Of a DNA stretch of 64,000 nt, positions 23,651 to 35,387 are shown piece after piece. The translations under genes were made by a program, and so were the position numbers. The DNA is from Dichotomocladium elegans (taxonomy: Eukaryota; Mucoromycota; Mucoromycetes; Mucorales; Lichtheimiaceae): positions 186,001 through 250,000 of the forward strand of contig JAIXMN010000016.1 in assembly GCA_025716815.1 (NCBI GenBank), read 5' to 3'. The notes under the pieces are model-generated. The model did not search any database, was not told the origin of the DNA, and saw only the letters and a list, made by a program, of their open reading frames with translations. Every line of letters starts with the position of its first letter. Within the stretch, counting starts at the first letter, position 1.

Positions 23651-24631
23651 TTAATGCGGTTGCTGATGCGGTTGTGTCTGCTTTTCCATAATGAGACGGC
23701 GCAGCTTGTCCGCATGAGCAGGATGTGATGAATCAAGGGCAAGGGATGCCTTCGCGAGGACATCTAGGGTGTGTGCCGTCTGGGGAGGCGTTGGAATTCG
23801 GTGTAGATACTCTACACATTCTGCAATGGCATTTTTCTGATTATCCTGGCGTAGTAGCCACTCGATATAGAGGGTGTAAAGCAGCCATCCCGGCTTGATA
23901 GTGTCTTTGTGTTGCATCACGTCATGCCAGAGATGGTCTACCGCGTGCCGTTCGTTTGCCTGGATATAATACCGCAATAAAATGGAGCAATCGAACGCCG
24001 TCCGTGCATTGAGATTGAGGTACCTCATCCGGTCAACGTACCATTCTGCCTTGTCCAAGCGGCCAATTTTGAGATGTGCGTCAATGAGGTACGTGAAGGT
24101 ACGTGTGGTAGGCATGAGTGTCAGCTGCCTGAACACCTCTACTGCCGATGGTAAGGCGTCAGCACGTATTAGCGCGCGTATCAAGCGATTGTAGAGTCCC
24201 ATGCTGTTGATGTGCCCGTCTTGCATTTCTCTCCATAATCGCTCGAGTTCGGTTTTGTCCGTACACTTTGGGTCATCCAGCTTTTGTTTGATCGCGTCTA
24301 ACCGCTCGAGTGAGATGGTGAGCGGGTTTGCTGCTGTTCCTTTTGCTGCTGCTGCTGCTGTTGATATTGCATTGGAGGGTTGACTGGTAAAGATGACCTG
24401 CTCTATAATGTTGCCGTACGACTTGGCGTTCTGTGTGGATTGCTTCTTGAGCTTGCTTCGAAAGGCCGAGGTGAGGCTCAGGTAGAGATCTTGTTCCTCT
24501 TTGGGCGTGAGAAAGCGTTCAAACCAAGACCGTTTCCTGGATGTGCCATAATATCGTGCACATGATTGCCGAACTCGCAATCGAACAAGTAACTGAACGC
24601 GTTGCAAATAAAGACGGTGAGAAAAAAGCAT
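23651..24631 (-). CDS. Mitochondrial pentatricopeptide-repeat-like protein
   Basis: Single-exon gene of 326 residues from ATG 24631, the first methionine followed by a clear mitochondrial presequence (MLFSHRLYLQRVQLLVRLRV, Arg-rich, no acidic residues). An in-frame upstream methionine at 24691 would add 20 residues before that presequence and is less likely. The body is helical with PPR-like pairs: NSMGLYNRLIRALIRADALPSAVEVF, RTFTYLIDAHLKIGRLDKAEWYVDRM, TAFDCSILLRYYIQA. An Ala run encoded by GCT/CTG-type repeats lies near residue 95. PPR proteins bind organellar RNA; a role in mitochondrial RNA or mitoribosome function is inferred. Confidence 0.8.
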   Translation of the reverse strand: MLFSHRLYLQRVQLLVRLRVRQSCARYYGTSRKRSWFERFLTPKEEQDLYLSLTSAFRSKLKKQSTQNAKSYGNIIEQVIFTSQPSNAISTAAAAAKGTAANPLTISLERLDAIKQKLDDPKCTDKTELERLWREMQDGHINSMGLYNRLIRALIRADALPSAVEVFRQLTLMPTTRTFTYLIDAHLKIGRLDKAEWYVDRMRYLNLNARTAFDCSILLRYYIQANERHAVDHLWHDVMQHKDTIKPGWLLYTLYIEWLLRQDNQKNAIAECVEYLHRIPTPPQTAHTLDVLAKASLALDSSHPAHADKLRRLIMEKQTQPHQQPH

Positions 24632-24691
24632 GACCTGACACTGACCTCGGACTTTTTTTTCCCCTAGTTGATGACCTCCCCCTATTACCAT

Positions 24692-26307
24692 CGGGACTAC
24701 AAAAGCCTGTTAATCAGCTGAAAACGATACCCTTCCTCCTTACGCTTTAACTTACACTAAGGGCTCATCGAAGGACCTCACCCGTTCCTCTGAATTGTCA
24801 CCGCAATAACCCCGGGGGGGCGGGAAGAGACGGGTGGTGACAGAGAAAAGGAAGTTACATAATGGGACTAGAGGCAGGAACGGAAGGGTATCCAAAGGAG
24901 AGCGGACATTAAGTTGCAGCAACACATTATGGTGCTCATACCCGATGAGAGAGCATCAGGCTGGAGTTTCATGGAAAAGGCTATTAGCTTTCTCGAGGCT
25001 TCATTCATTATAGGGAAACAACATTGCCGTAGATACAACACTCGAGTTGTATAACATCTCAATTTGCAGTGCCCTATATACTGTAGGAAAGTTTGAGTGG
25101 GCTTGGCGCATGTTTTCGTCCTGTTCTTCTCATATATAATCATCTCTTAAGGGTCCTGGAAAGACTTAATTGTCCTCATTAGAAATGTCCAATCGGTCTT
25201 TCGGTGGATACTTGGTAAGGACGTCGTTATTATTGTTGAACTACTGAACGATTTAAATGTTCTTATTTCGCCGATACATCCTGGGTCTTTGGCTAATGCC
25301 TGGCAAGCTGCCGGTAGGGCTCTCGTTCTATGTGCAACTTGAGCTGTAAGCAACAGGCGCAGATCTGGTTTATTATTATGGCTATAACTATATGCTTCAT
25401 AGATCTTTTTGCTGTTTACGTTCTTCTGAGGTAACGTATGGCGCAATGAATCTGGGAGTGAATCTTGTAATCTTTCCGTGTGGTGCCTTTTCCCCACAAA
25501 TCCATCGACGGCCCCGTTGGAGATGAGCTCCGCTACATGAATGATTTTGCTATTAGGTTTGTTTGCTTGCTGCCAGTCGCTGCTGGCTACGTCATCGGTA
25601 TCCTGACATCGAGAGAGGCATCAAAATCACTGCGCGCCTCAGAACGCATCATCGTCAGCAGCGAGGGCAGTGAATCTTTGTGCTTCATTGACTTACTCGT
25701 TACGTGCTTTGTTAAAATGAACATGGACGGCCACCATGTTCACACCTCACTAATAAAGGCTTCTCTCCATTGATGACGATAGACTGGTAGAATTTTTTCG
25801 ATGGCGACTTGTTGGCAGGGGAAGAGGATTTAAACGCTACATGCGCTTTGTTATATTCCAAGAAATCGCGGTATGAGGGCTCATAATTTCTTTATTAAAA
25901 GTAAACCCATAGGCATACTTAACAGCAAGGCACAAGAAGTCACTGCAGCGCCCCTAAAAAACTTTCCGGACCTTTAGGTGAGCCGTATGGGAAAAGAGCA
26001 TCATTTAAGCGATGCAGTCTACCGCGGGACAACAGATAAGCTCGATCTGCTGATATCCTCATTTCATTGTATATTCATCGGTTTATTACACGTATAAACT
26101 GGCTCTATTGAACTGCTACTGATGGCCCTGAGATCCATGATCGCATGACGCAAACTTGATTGAAAATAAAAAGTATACGCGCCATCCATAAAGTTTAAGT
26201 CCGTGGGCTGAGTCTCTCTCCAACCCCGCGTCAGATGAACCACGCACGTCCACACTTTTCCGCCCTCCACCTCCCGCGTATCTCTCAGTATCAACAACTC
26301 TTTCACC
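24692..26307. other. Intergenic region with possible gene relic
   Basis: A minus-strand open frame at 25497-25147 (116 codons) has no recognised domain. Around 25560-25660 the sequence resembles 8570-8690 within the 5' part of the KH-type gene (see findings), so a decayed duplicate is possible. Nothing else recognised. Confidence 0.4.
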
Positions 26308-27185
26308 ATGGCCCACGAACATTTGACTGCTGACTGCATTTTCTGCAAGATTATTCGGTATGCTGCTTTTGATTTTAACTACAGGGCCTTGCCGCGCTTG
26401 TTAAGCAATCCCTTTCGTTGGCCATCGATTTACCTGAACTCTTTCACTTAGAGGCGAGATTCCCTCATACAAGATTGCCGAGACAGACAAAAAGTGAATT
26501 ACAATAGGGACTGATCAACATAACAGAATTGCTTTAACTTTTTTTTTTTTGCTGATAGCTACTGCTTTCTCGATATCAATCCTATCAGCAAGGGTCATCT
26601 TGTAAGCTCAAATTTTTCTATTCAACTGTGTGCATATATCATAGAGAATAATAAAAAGGAAGAAGAGCGTCAACTAACTAGCAAAGTAATTATTGCAGCT
26701 TGTGATTCCTAAGTGTAAGAAAGAAAGAAAGGTACATCGTTGGTGGGTAGCTTCATTGAATGTATTATGAACAGATCACGCCGAGTTTTTCCACCAAGTG
26801 CCCGACGAGTATTTGGCCGATCTCCTGCCTCTTGCGCGCAAGGTGGCAATTGCCAGCGGCCTTGAGGACGGTCAATATAATGTTCTTCAGGTAAAGTGAA
26901 TCCACGGATATATGTATCCCGCTGTGATAAATAATAAACGTTCATATGTGTCTTTCCTGGTCCTTTTGTAGAACAATGGACCCATGGCCCATCAGGTAAA
27001 CTTCAAGGGCAGAGAAAAAAAAAGAATAGCTCATGAAGTTTTTGCCTTAGGTTGTCCCTCATGTGCACTTCCATATTATCCCCAAGCCAAATCCCGAACA
27101 GGGTTTGGTAGTTGGCTGGCCCATGCAGAGCGTCACACAGGATGAACTCAAGGAGACCTGGGCCCGCATTACCAATAAGCTCTAG
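26308..27185 (+). CDS. HIT-family nucleotide hydrolase (HINT-like), 7 exons
   Basis: Histidine-triad protein that hydrolyses nucleoside phosphoramidates or related nucleotides (Hnt1/HINT type). Exons: 26308-26357, 26452-26493, 26559-26601, 26699-26714, 26775-26890, 26972-26995, 27051-27185, giving 141 residues. Near the N-terminus CIFCKIIRGEIPSYKIAE is the classical HIT opening, and the triad HVHFH is at residues 101-105 with H103 the catalytic histidine by family analogy. Exon 4 is only 16 nt and exon 6 is 24 nt; all junctions keep frame with GT-AG ends. No targeting signal is seen. Confidence 0.95.
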
Positions 27186-30100
27186 ATCGATAGCCACGCA
27201 ATTCAGTCGAAGATAAAAAGTGCCACGCCTTTGTACGTGTGCAGTATCTATGACAAAGCTTCTTTCGATCCCTTGTAAATTCAATAAGGACAGTTGAGAT
27301 AGATAGATATTGAGGAGCGTTGGTGGTGCCGAGTCCATCATGTGTATTCCTGATTGGTCTATATTCCGTGTCTGCATGAATGATTATTATCATTCAAAAC
27401 TCTGCTACGATGATCCCACCTCTTCTGATGCGACCTATTTGGAAGATACAAAAGATGTTCGTCCTCCTGATGTTCTGGAATATCGATTGCTCTGCAAGCG
27501 GTCGCTTCTTTTCACCCCTTATATATTTGCACCCCTAATGGTAGATACAGAGAGGCCATAAAGAAAGCATTCCATGTCATTTGCACAAGGACCCGGGTTC
27601 AAAGATTGCATGTAACCTGATACAGGTCACAAATCTATGGGAACTTGTCTAGTCTTCATATATATCCTACCCTTCCATATTTGGCGGCTTAACAAGCCCT
27701 TGGGTATTCACATGTGCGATTTCAGAGGAATCTAGGTCAAGATATTAGAGTGAATAAGCGTCCTGGATTTGAAGTTGAATAGGCTACAACAACAATGAGC
27801 AATGCATGGAAAGAAAGAAAAAACTACAGAGATATGCGTATACTACCGTTGATTCGCATTCTATCGAAGAGACGTATTCTTTCTAAAGTGAACGAACAAA
27901 CTCGTGCGGTATTTTTCACTATTTGACCCCTAGCATCGTGTGCAGTTCGATAGCGCCGAATGATCTCGAGCGGGAAGAACAATAACCAAATCCACAATGA
28001 CTTTGGTATCCTTCTTGGCTACAGTAGCATTATGAAGCAGGATATAGTACATCAACGTCGACATGACGCATACTAGTAGCTAACATTTGTAATGAACACG
28101 AGCATCATTCTTTCAAACCGAGCGTGCGTGTATGTCGGATAATCTGCGCCGGTTACTGGACACGTATACTGCGAGAAGTAACTTTGTGTGCATAAGCACC
28201 CTCCTTTCTTCCTCCCAATACGGCGTCCAAGCCGCCAATGTAACGGTCTTTGTGGTATGCAGCTGGGACAAGTAATATATATCCTATCTTCGCATAATCT
28301 TTTGGAAGAACTATTGGGCTATGCGAAAGACAAGATGTTTTCCAAGTGGATGTTCTTCCCCGACCACTACCCAATTCCCTTTGGGTTGAGAGAGAACCGG
28401 CTTGAGGATGCTTTTCTTTGTTCTACGGGAAAACGTTGTACCTAGGAAAGTACAATGTCCGCTCTGAAACATGGAACATGGATGATTCTTTAGCCTATGT
28501 ACGGGGGGATGGGCGAGTTGGAGGGGGGAAAGGCAAGATGCCCGGATTCCTCAGAGACAGTTTCCTTTCGCCATATTCCTTTTCATATGATGGGTAAGCT
28601 GCATCCGACGACTTCATGTGTATACGGGCTGCCAGATCACAATGAATCACTATGTTCTTATGTAATGCTTCAACGGGGACATTCGACACGAATCAACGTG
28701 CTAACACCTTCATGGCTAAAGATTTTGGCAGTGCACCAAAGATTAGTTGCTGTAAATAACGGTACCAATCATAAGGGCCAAGGCAGCAGTCGCATAGAAA
28801 ATTATCGGACTTTCTTGTAAAACTACTCGGTCTTCGTCCAAATTCTGTCTTTTTTTTCAGGGACATAAGAATTCCGACCGTCCTTCTGTTGGGAAATCTG
28901 AAAAAGCCATAGTCAGAAAGCTTGTTTTATATTTTTGCAGGTACAAAAGTCTCAGACATGGGACCAATCTGTTCAATCCCCTTCCTTCAGACATACAACG
29001 CGAATAGATTGAATGCGCGTGCTCAGGAATGAGTGCACCGGGTGGGGGGAGAGGGCTAGAATGCTGAAGGGTGTCGCGGCTTCAATCGGCTCGTTCGTCA
29101 GAGAACGTCGGAAAAAAAAAAGAAGGACCTGGCGGTAGCCATATACCGAACTTACTATTCATAGACAGTTTCTTTATTAATGTTTCCCAATACGTAGGAT
29201 GACCCAAGATGACATCAAGAAGCAACAATGGTCCTTTCGTGCTACATACGCTATGCAAACTTTTCTTTTTTTCTTTTTATTTTTTGGGAGCAATAGTTCT
29301 ACAATAATAAAGTTTTTCTTTCGACACGATGATTCAAAAAAAGCAAGAAGCCGATTCCCTCCCATTCCCAAACAGGTTTGGTTTCCTCCTCTCCCCGCTC
29401 ACAACCCCCCCCCTTGCAGACGGACACCCCGCCGCCTCCGCCTCCGCCTCCGCCTCCCCATCCTGTCCCCTGCTCATTTTGTGTGATCTACCTAAAAGAG
29501 TAAATGTAACTAGAACGACTGGCCGATCCTAGGATTTGGGATGGCGGTTCTGGTGTCTGTTCACTGCCGTTACCGAGGGCGCCAGCTGATCCACTGTTGT
29601 GGGTATGGCTAGGAGAGCGAGGGCGCCGGGCACTTGGTTGTGACAGGACGTGATGATCGCAGCGTTACATTGGCAGGGCGACTATGTGGGACAACTCGAT
29701 CATCTGGATCGAACTTCTCTTTCATTCATGGTACTGTCGGACAACAAGGAGGGGGGTCTCTCTTGCTGCAGTAACACATATCAAACGTCATTGCAGTATA
29801 CAACCTATAGCCATCATTTGCCCAACAAGCGAACTTGGCTCTTTTTTTTTTGGTTACCGCAGTCGATCATTGAGCCAGGCTTCGCACCACTGTTGAAGCG
29901 CTTCCGCCGCTCCTATTAGACGAGATAAGGGTTGCGACGGTATGTCGGGTCGAATCAGCATGTGCTGTTCTTTTGGACGAAACCTCGGTTTGTCGCACGG
30001 ATTCTCTGTCGCGGTTCCCGCCATGCCACTGCGCCCCCGGGGATGGTCTGTCCTGAGACCGAACGTGTGCAAGGGCATGTGTATGTGAAGGAAGAGATGG

Positions 30101-31515
30101 CGGAGAAACGCAGGTCAACCATGTTTCATACGGCACCTGCGACCCACTTGATGCGCAACTGTAAAAAGTGCTTGCATTTTCTTCGACAGTTTCTTTTCTG
30201 AATAGATGGAAAAAAAAGAGAGAGAGATTTCTCAAAAGTAATGGTAGATGATCTAGCGACATCAAACACCTATTCGTATTCCAAGAGGTTTCATCTACTA
30301 GCTCCATTTTCATGTTTTAGGCGCATAAATAATAACAAAGAAAGCGTAAAATTGCGATACGGTTTCCGTTTCTCATATAGAATCGACCCTCCATCGTTTC
30401 AATAGGAGTGCATGCTCTGTTTTATGCATATGTCGAGATTTTCTGTATATGGCTGACGCCACGAAGAAATGAATAGCAGCAGATTCCCCCATCCTACAGT
30501 AGCTACTCTCCCGTTTTGCTGATAGCAGCACAGAAAATACGTATGCGTATGTATGTAATGCATGTATGTGATAGCAAGGTATCATGCACATAACCATCTC
30601 GTCGACGCATTTCAATCAATATCCATTCAATTTTTCCTCCTATCGTCGCGCGATGAGACGCACCATTGCAGCCATTCAAGTCTCCTTGCAGGTAGTTCGC
30701 TCCTTCGTACTTCCCCTCCGCTCCCCCAAAGGTTTATCCTTCTTTCCGCAGCATCAGGATAGAATAAGGAACCAATGGCCCGTGAGGTTTAACATCCTCA
30801 TCCCCGTTCGTTCCGCTCAGCTCGGACATTTCATAGCATCCTCGCATCGGACCCTTACCCGGGAATGTAAATGTTTGACGGCTTGGTATTGGTCTGGAAC
30901 AGCGATCGGCGAATCCGTACGCAGCGGACGAGCCTGGGAAATATTATTGTAGGACATGTATCCTTACCTTTGGTAAACTTTATTGCTGGTTCGAACGAAC
31001 ATTATGTGTCTGATTTCTATTTCATTGAGACTTTTCAGGAGCTACCTTGCTTCTTCAGTGCGTCTACCTGGCGGAAAAGAAATGGCCTTTACTAAAATTC
31101 CATCGTCCTATGTCCTTTGCGAGATGATTCGGTTCTGGGTGCAAGTAGCACAAAAATAGCCGCAGATCAGCCTCGAATCCCACCCATACACATTCACCGT
31201 GTCCACAGAGACACACAAACACACACAGATATGCGTAGACAAAGAGAAAATAGGGTGCACGTGGCGGGTGGGAATCGGGTAAGGAGTAGGAGAAAGGTAA
31301 TCGAAAGGAGGCATATCCATAAACATAAGCTCAGCCAAGAGGTGGTGAACAAATGGAGCAGAGCGTGGGGGGACGGTGATTCCTAAACAGGCTATTTTTT
31401 CGGGCGGGCGGTTTGCTGTCAATGGCCCAGGCTATCCACCAATCAGAAGCACCCCGCTTATCGCTTCCGGGGGCCGACACACACACACACACACACCCCA
31501 AGACCAAGGATGGCA
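27186..31515. other. Long region without a convincing gene
   Basis: About 4.3 kb. Open frames at 27310-27561, 28188-28445, 28497-28820 (plus) and 30078-29854 (minus; product ends with a helical segment LSRLIGAAEALQQWCEAWL) have no recognised family and no supporting exon pattern. A (CCGCCT)n run is at about 29430-29458 and a (CA)9 run at 31476-31497. Decayed genes or fast-evolving small genes cannot be excluded. Confidence 0.45.
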
Positions 31516-31525
31516 TATATAAAAG
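31516..31525 (+). promoter_or_regulatory. TATA box of cyclin gene
   Basis: TATATAAAAG, 140 bp before the ATG at 31665, with a C/T-rich leader between. Confidence 0.6.
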
Positions 31526-31664
31526 GTATTGAATTGTTTCTTTTTCTTTTTTGTCATTATTATTATTTTTATTTTTAGCCCGCTTGCGTCGCTCAATTTC
31601 CCCTCCCACCCCTGCATTGGCACTTCCGTATCTCCACCATCCCCTTCTCCTACAACACCGCATC

Positions 31665-32283
31665 ATGGAAAGTCCTGCTACATCGACCGTCTGCTCGCGC
31701 AGCCCTGAAGCGCTTTTATGTAACCACTCAATCCATCGTTAGCAATGGCAAACAGCACCGTACTCATCTTACGAATATCTTAGCATTCACCACCAATACC
31801 GCCACCTCCATACTGCCCTGTTCTACCAAGGCCGTTGCAAAGCACCCGCAGTATCGTTCGTCTTGCACGACCTCGTCATTATCAGCACGCCCCCTTCCGA
31901 CCCTTGGCAACTTCATTGCCAATCTCTTTCAACGCTCCCAACTCCCGCCGAGCGTATGTCTTGTGTCGTTGATCTATCTGCATCGTCTAAAGGCACATCT
32001 TCCGCCCTACGCTCGCGGTAATCTCGACACACCTTATCGCCTCTTCCTCGCCGCCATCATCACCGCCTCAAAATTCATGCTCGAAGCCACCCAATCCCTG
32101 ACCAGCCAGCAGGTCTCCGCCATGATTGACTACGTCTATACACCCAAAGATATCAACGCCATGGAGCGCAGCTTTCTTGGCCTCCTAAAGTTCGATCTCT
32201 TTGTCAATACCGATGCCATCAAAGATTATCTTGCAATGCATGGCACGTCGCTCGAAATGGACTTGGTCGAAAGCACGTTCTAG
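31665..32283 (+). CDS. PHO80/PCL-type cyclin
   Basis: Cyclin partner of a Pho85-like kinase, inferred. Exons 31665-31719 and 31784-32283 give 184 residues. The cyclin box is represented by LPTLGNFIANLFQRSQLPPS, VCLVSLIYLHRLK, PYRLFLAAIITASKFM, the segment around residues 140-160 (DINAMERSFLGLLKFDLFV) and a short C-terminal tail. The order L.YL.R and A..A.KF is characteristic of Pho80/PclA-type cyclins rather than B-type. A Ser/Thr-rich N-terminus of about 60 residues precedes the box. Targets (phosphate response, polarity, glycogen) cannot be told from the sequence. Confidence 0.88.
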
Positions 32284-32852
32284 ACCTGTACATATACACA
32301 TTGCCACATGTGAATAGCACCACTCCTCTCCCGCTCCCTTCCGCACGCAAATGGCCCCTCTCCCTTTTCCCTTTGTACATATAAACTATCCGCGACACAC
32401 AAACATTTCTCACTCATCTTTGCATATTCCCCAGCCTTGCTTCTCTCCTTCTGTACATTCCTGCTCTGGCCAAGCTCATTCTGTAGATACATATACCTTC
32501 TTATTCTAGCTTGTCTCAAATAAGTGAAGAAAAAAATTGTTCCATCGAACGGGATTGTATAAAACAAGTTTATGAATGCTTCAAAACCATCAACAGTCTG
32601 CATTGTCCACTTTTTTTTTCCACGGTCAATTGATGATGATATGAGTGTGAGGAATCAGCACCCCAACCCCCAAAGGGAAAAATATTGCATTCGACAGCAT
32701 GTCTTTTTTTTTTTGCTATCCTGAGCTTAGCCCTTCCAAGCACAAACGCCCAACGGAAGCAGTTATGCAAGCATCGACTTTTTTTCCTTATGCAAGCTAG
32801 TTGGGAGAAGTTGATAGGCAAAAAAGGGAAAGAAAGCAGGGAGATGCCATAT

Positions 32853-32887
<35 letters not shown>

Positions 32888-35387
32888 CATGTATGTATGC
32901 ATTCATTGTTACGACGCGATCTCCAATCGATCACAATCATTGGAACAATAACTCAACATAGCAGAAATCCCCCCCCACACACACACAAGAGATGGTTTCT
33001 TTTCGGGTTTGTTCTTCAACCCGATCAGTTCTCTTTGGGGTTTCGAAATTATCCCGCAACCCATCACAGAAAGAAAAGAGGAATTTCTTGCCCGCAAAGG
33101 ATGGTGGCACACGAATACCAAATGGAAGATAACTTCTTTAATTGGACGCCCCCCCCAAATCCTCTTACGAAAAACCAGAGAGAATGACATACAAAAGTAG
33201 GCCACATATACCATCCTGATTAGCCCAGGTGTTTCTTTCAAAACGACCCTGCCAACCCTCCTCCTCCATCTTGCATACAAGCACACGTTGAGCCAGGGAC
33301 CCCCACCCATCCTAAATGGGCTATCGGCCGATCATTTTTTATGAGGCTGTTGTCCCACCCTTGGTTTGCTGTGACGATGAATGCCCTTTTGCGTGAGTTA
33401 CACCTGTAGTTCCTCAGAAAGGAGGCGGGGGCGCCCACACGATCAGCGATCTCATCATTGTCATCCGACCCTTGTCCTGAAGGGCATTGGCTTTAACAAT
33501 GGGATGTGCTGTATCATGTGATGTGCACATGTCATACGTACATAACATCAATCCAAAGAGAAGTCAGATGGGTTGGTTTGAAAATCAGGCTCCAGAGACC
33601 ACGTGGGAAAACCATCTTACGTCCTCGCATGTGAAACCCTCCATTTTTTGCAAGGCCTTGTAGTCATTGTTGGGCGGCGCGCCTCTTTAACCTTGGGATA
33701 AGAACGCACTCGAGGGCTTGATAGTCGATTCTCTAAGAGATATTATGCTCATGTACACCAGGCCCTGTGTAGGTTCCTAGAATATCTGATAGAGATCATC
33801 ACAATGGGCAGTAATTGCAGAAACAGGCACCAGGACTGCACTATAATGACAGGGAACATTGTCGAACCGAGTGCATGGTGCAGTCCGGGTATATTGTACT
33901 GAATTCGAGTACGGCCGTGTACAATAGCCTCTATCACGCACAGGCCTGTGTATGTCCCTATCATGATCTGTCCTTCGTTACCCTGACCCACACTCCCCTC
34001 TCTTGACTTTTTAGGTATTCGCAAATGATACTGTATGTGAATCAGAGCGGAACGACGGTTTCCGTTTGAGGAATGTCGAGACGGAGACGTACATCTTTGC
34101 TCATCCGGCTCTCGTTAACCCTGCGTTTCTCGCGAATGGGCAGGACCCAATGGATGACAGATTTGGCAATGCTGGACGTCGGACTTGTAAACCATGACGA
34201 CGATTATTTTGGGATATCGCGAGGTTTTCTCCGTATCGAACATGGTAGGCTTTTGGGGATAAAGGCGAGCCCTTTATTCGACAGCCTCACCTCGCACACG
34301 CGATCGCGCAGGTTCATATTCTGTGGTTGTAGTTCCGGTGGTCGTTTTGAGGAACTGGAGGAAAACACTTGCAATGATAGCCTCAATGATTGCAACTGAT
34401 GGATTGCCATGCCATGCGAGTAAAATATCCAGAGGTGGTATTTTACCTAAACATGGTGGCCAACCAGGTTTTTAATCCCAGAGAAGCCATGCTTTGTTTG
34501 TCTGTCCCTGTCTTCAGTTTTTCGTAACCACTGTCGATCTATGCCCGACGCATGGGAAATCTGAAACAACCGCCCGCGCTCTAAAAAGCCTGCGTGTCTG
34601 GCCGATGCAATGCTCCGTAAGCGCATGAAGGTAGCCGTCTCCTCCTATGAGCCCAGTCTATCGGACCATGTGTATGTGTATCCTTCTCGGGAGGGCGGTA
34701 AAGACTATCAATATTTATTGATGGATTGTTTTCGAGACGTTCTCATTCTGACCATCACTGCATTCTTTCAGATGCACTGTACTCTATGGTGTAGGCCGAA
34801 ACAATGTGCGGTCCTTGCTGTTCAAGATGGGTAGTAAAGTCGTCCATCATATTTCAGAGAGCTGACCAGCTGCAAAGGCGCTTTCCTCCGCGTCGATTAT
34901 ACATTGCAAGCGATCATTATCCTAGAACGTTGGCAAGTCCGGCGTGAAAGGGTGATAATAAACAGAACCCTCCACCTGATCAATCATTTTTGGAGATGTT
35001 GCAGTTACCATTAGCAATTAGCCACCCTGTACAGTGGGTACTGTCATTATCCATAAACATAAAAACTGGAGTGGTAGTGGTATCCGTCAACGCCTTGACG
35101 TGGCCATACTATCTCCTTGCCAGTCTAACTTTCCTGTCGGTTGCCATAGGCTGTTCTTGTGCTTAAGCTGGGGTGGTCATCCTAGCTCTACTTGTCTTTG
35201 CCATTGCCATGAACAAGAGGAGTCGTATTTCTTCCCAAAAGAGAATGAAGGACCATGTGGTTGGTCCCCTTTGTAATTTTGGGACTAGGGCAGACAAAAA
35301 AAACTTTCCCTAGGCTGCATATCGGGGCAAAAGAAAGCGGACCTTTTTCTTTCTTATCTTACCCCATTCTTGCTGGGGATCGTCATT
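32284..35387. other. Region with coding-like remnants, no resolved gene
   Basis: Holds a CA/TA compound microsatellite (32851-32899). Coding-like pieces occur on the plus strand: a 60-codon open segment at about 34015-34200 (GFRLRNVETETYIFAHP), LYGVGRNNVRSLLFKM near 34770-34830, and a membrane segment at about 35090-35160 (ALTWPYYLLASLTFLSVAIG) followed by a second hydrophobic run and a basic tail ending near 35275. They are in different frames and I could not join them with confidence. A minus-strand piece near 33450-33400 is also open. Confidence 0.35.
32851..32899. repeat. (CA)n-(TA)n-(TGTA)n compound microsatellite
   Basis: CA repeats pass directly into TA repeats and then ATGT units, downstream of the cyclin gene. 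Confidence 0.95.

Noticed and set aside
31476..32899. CRISPR-like arrays
   Set aside because: The repeats are simple di- and tetranucleotide microsatellites with no spacers.
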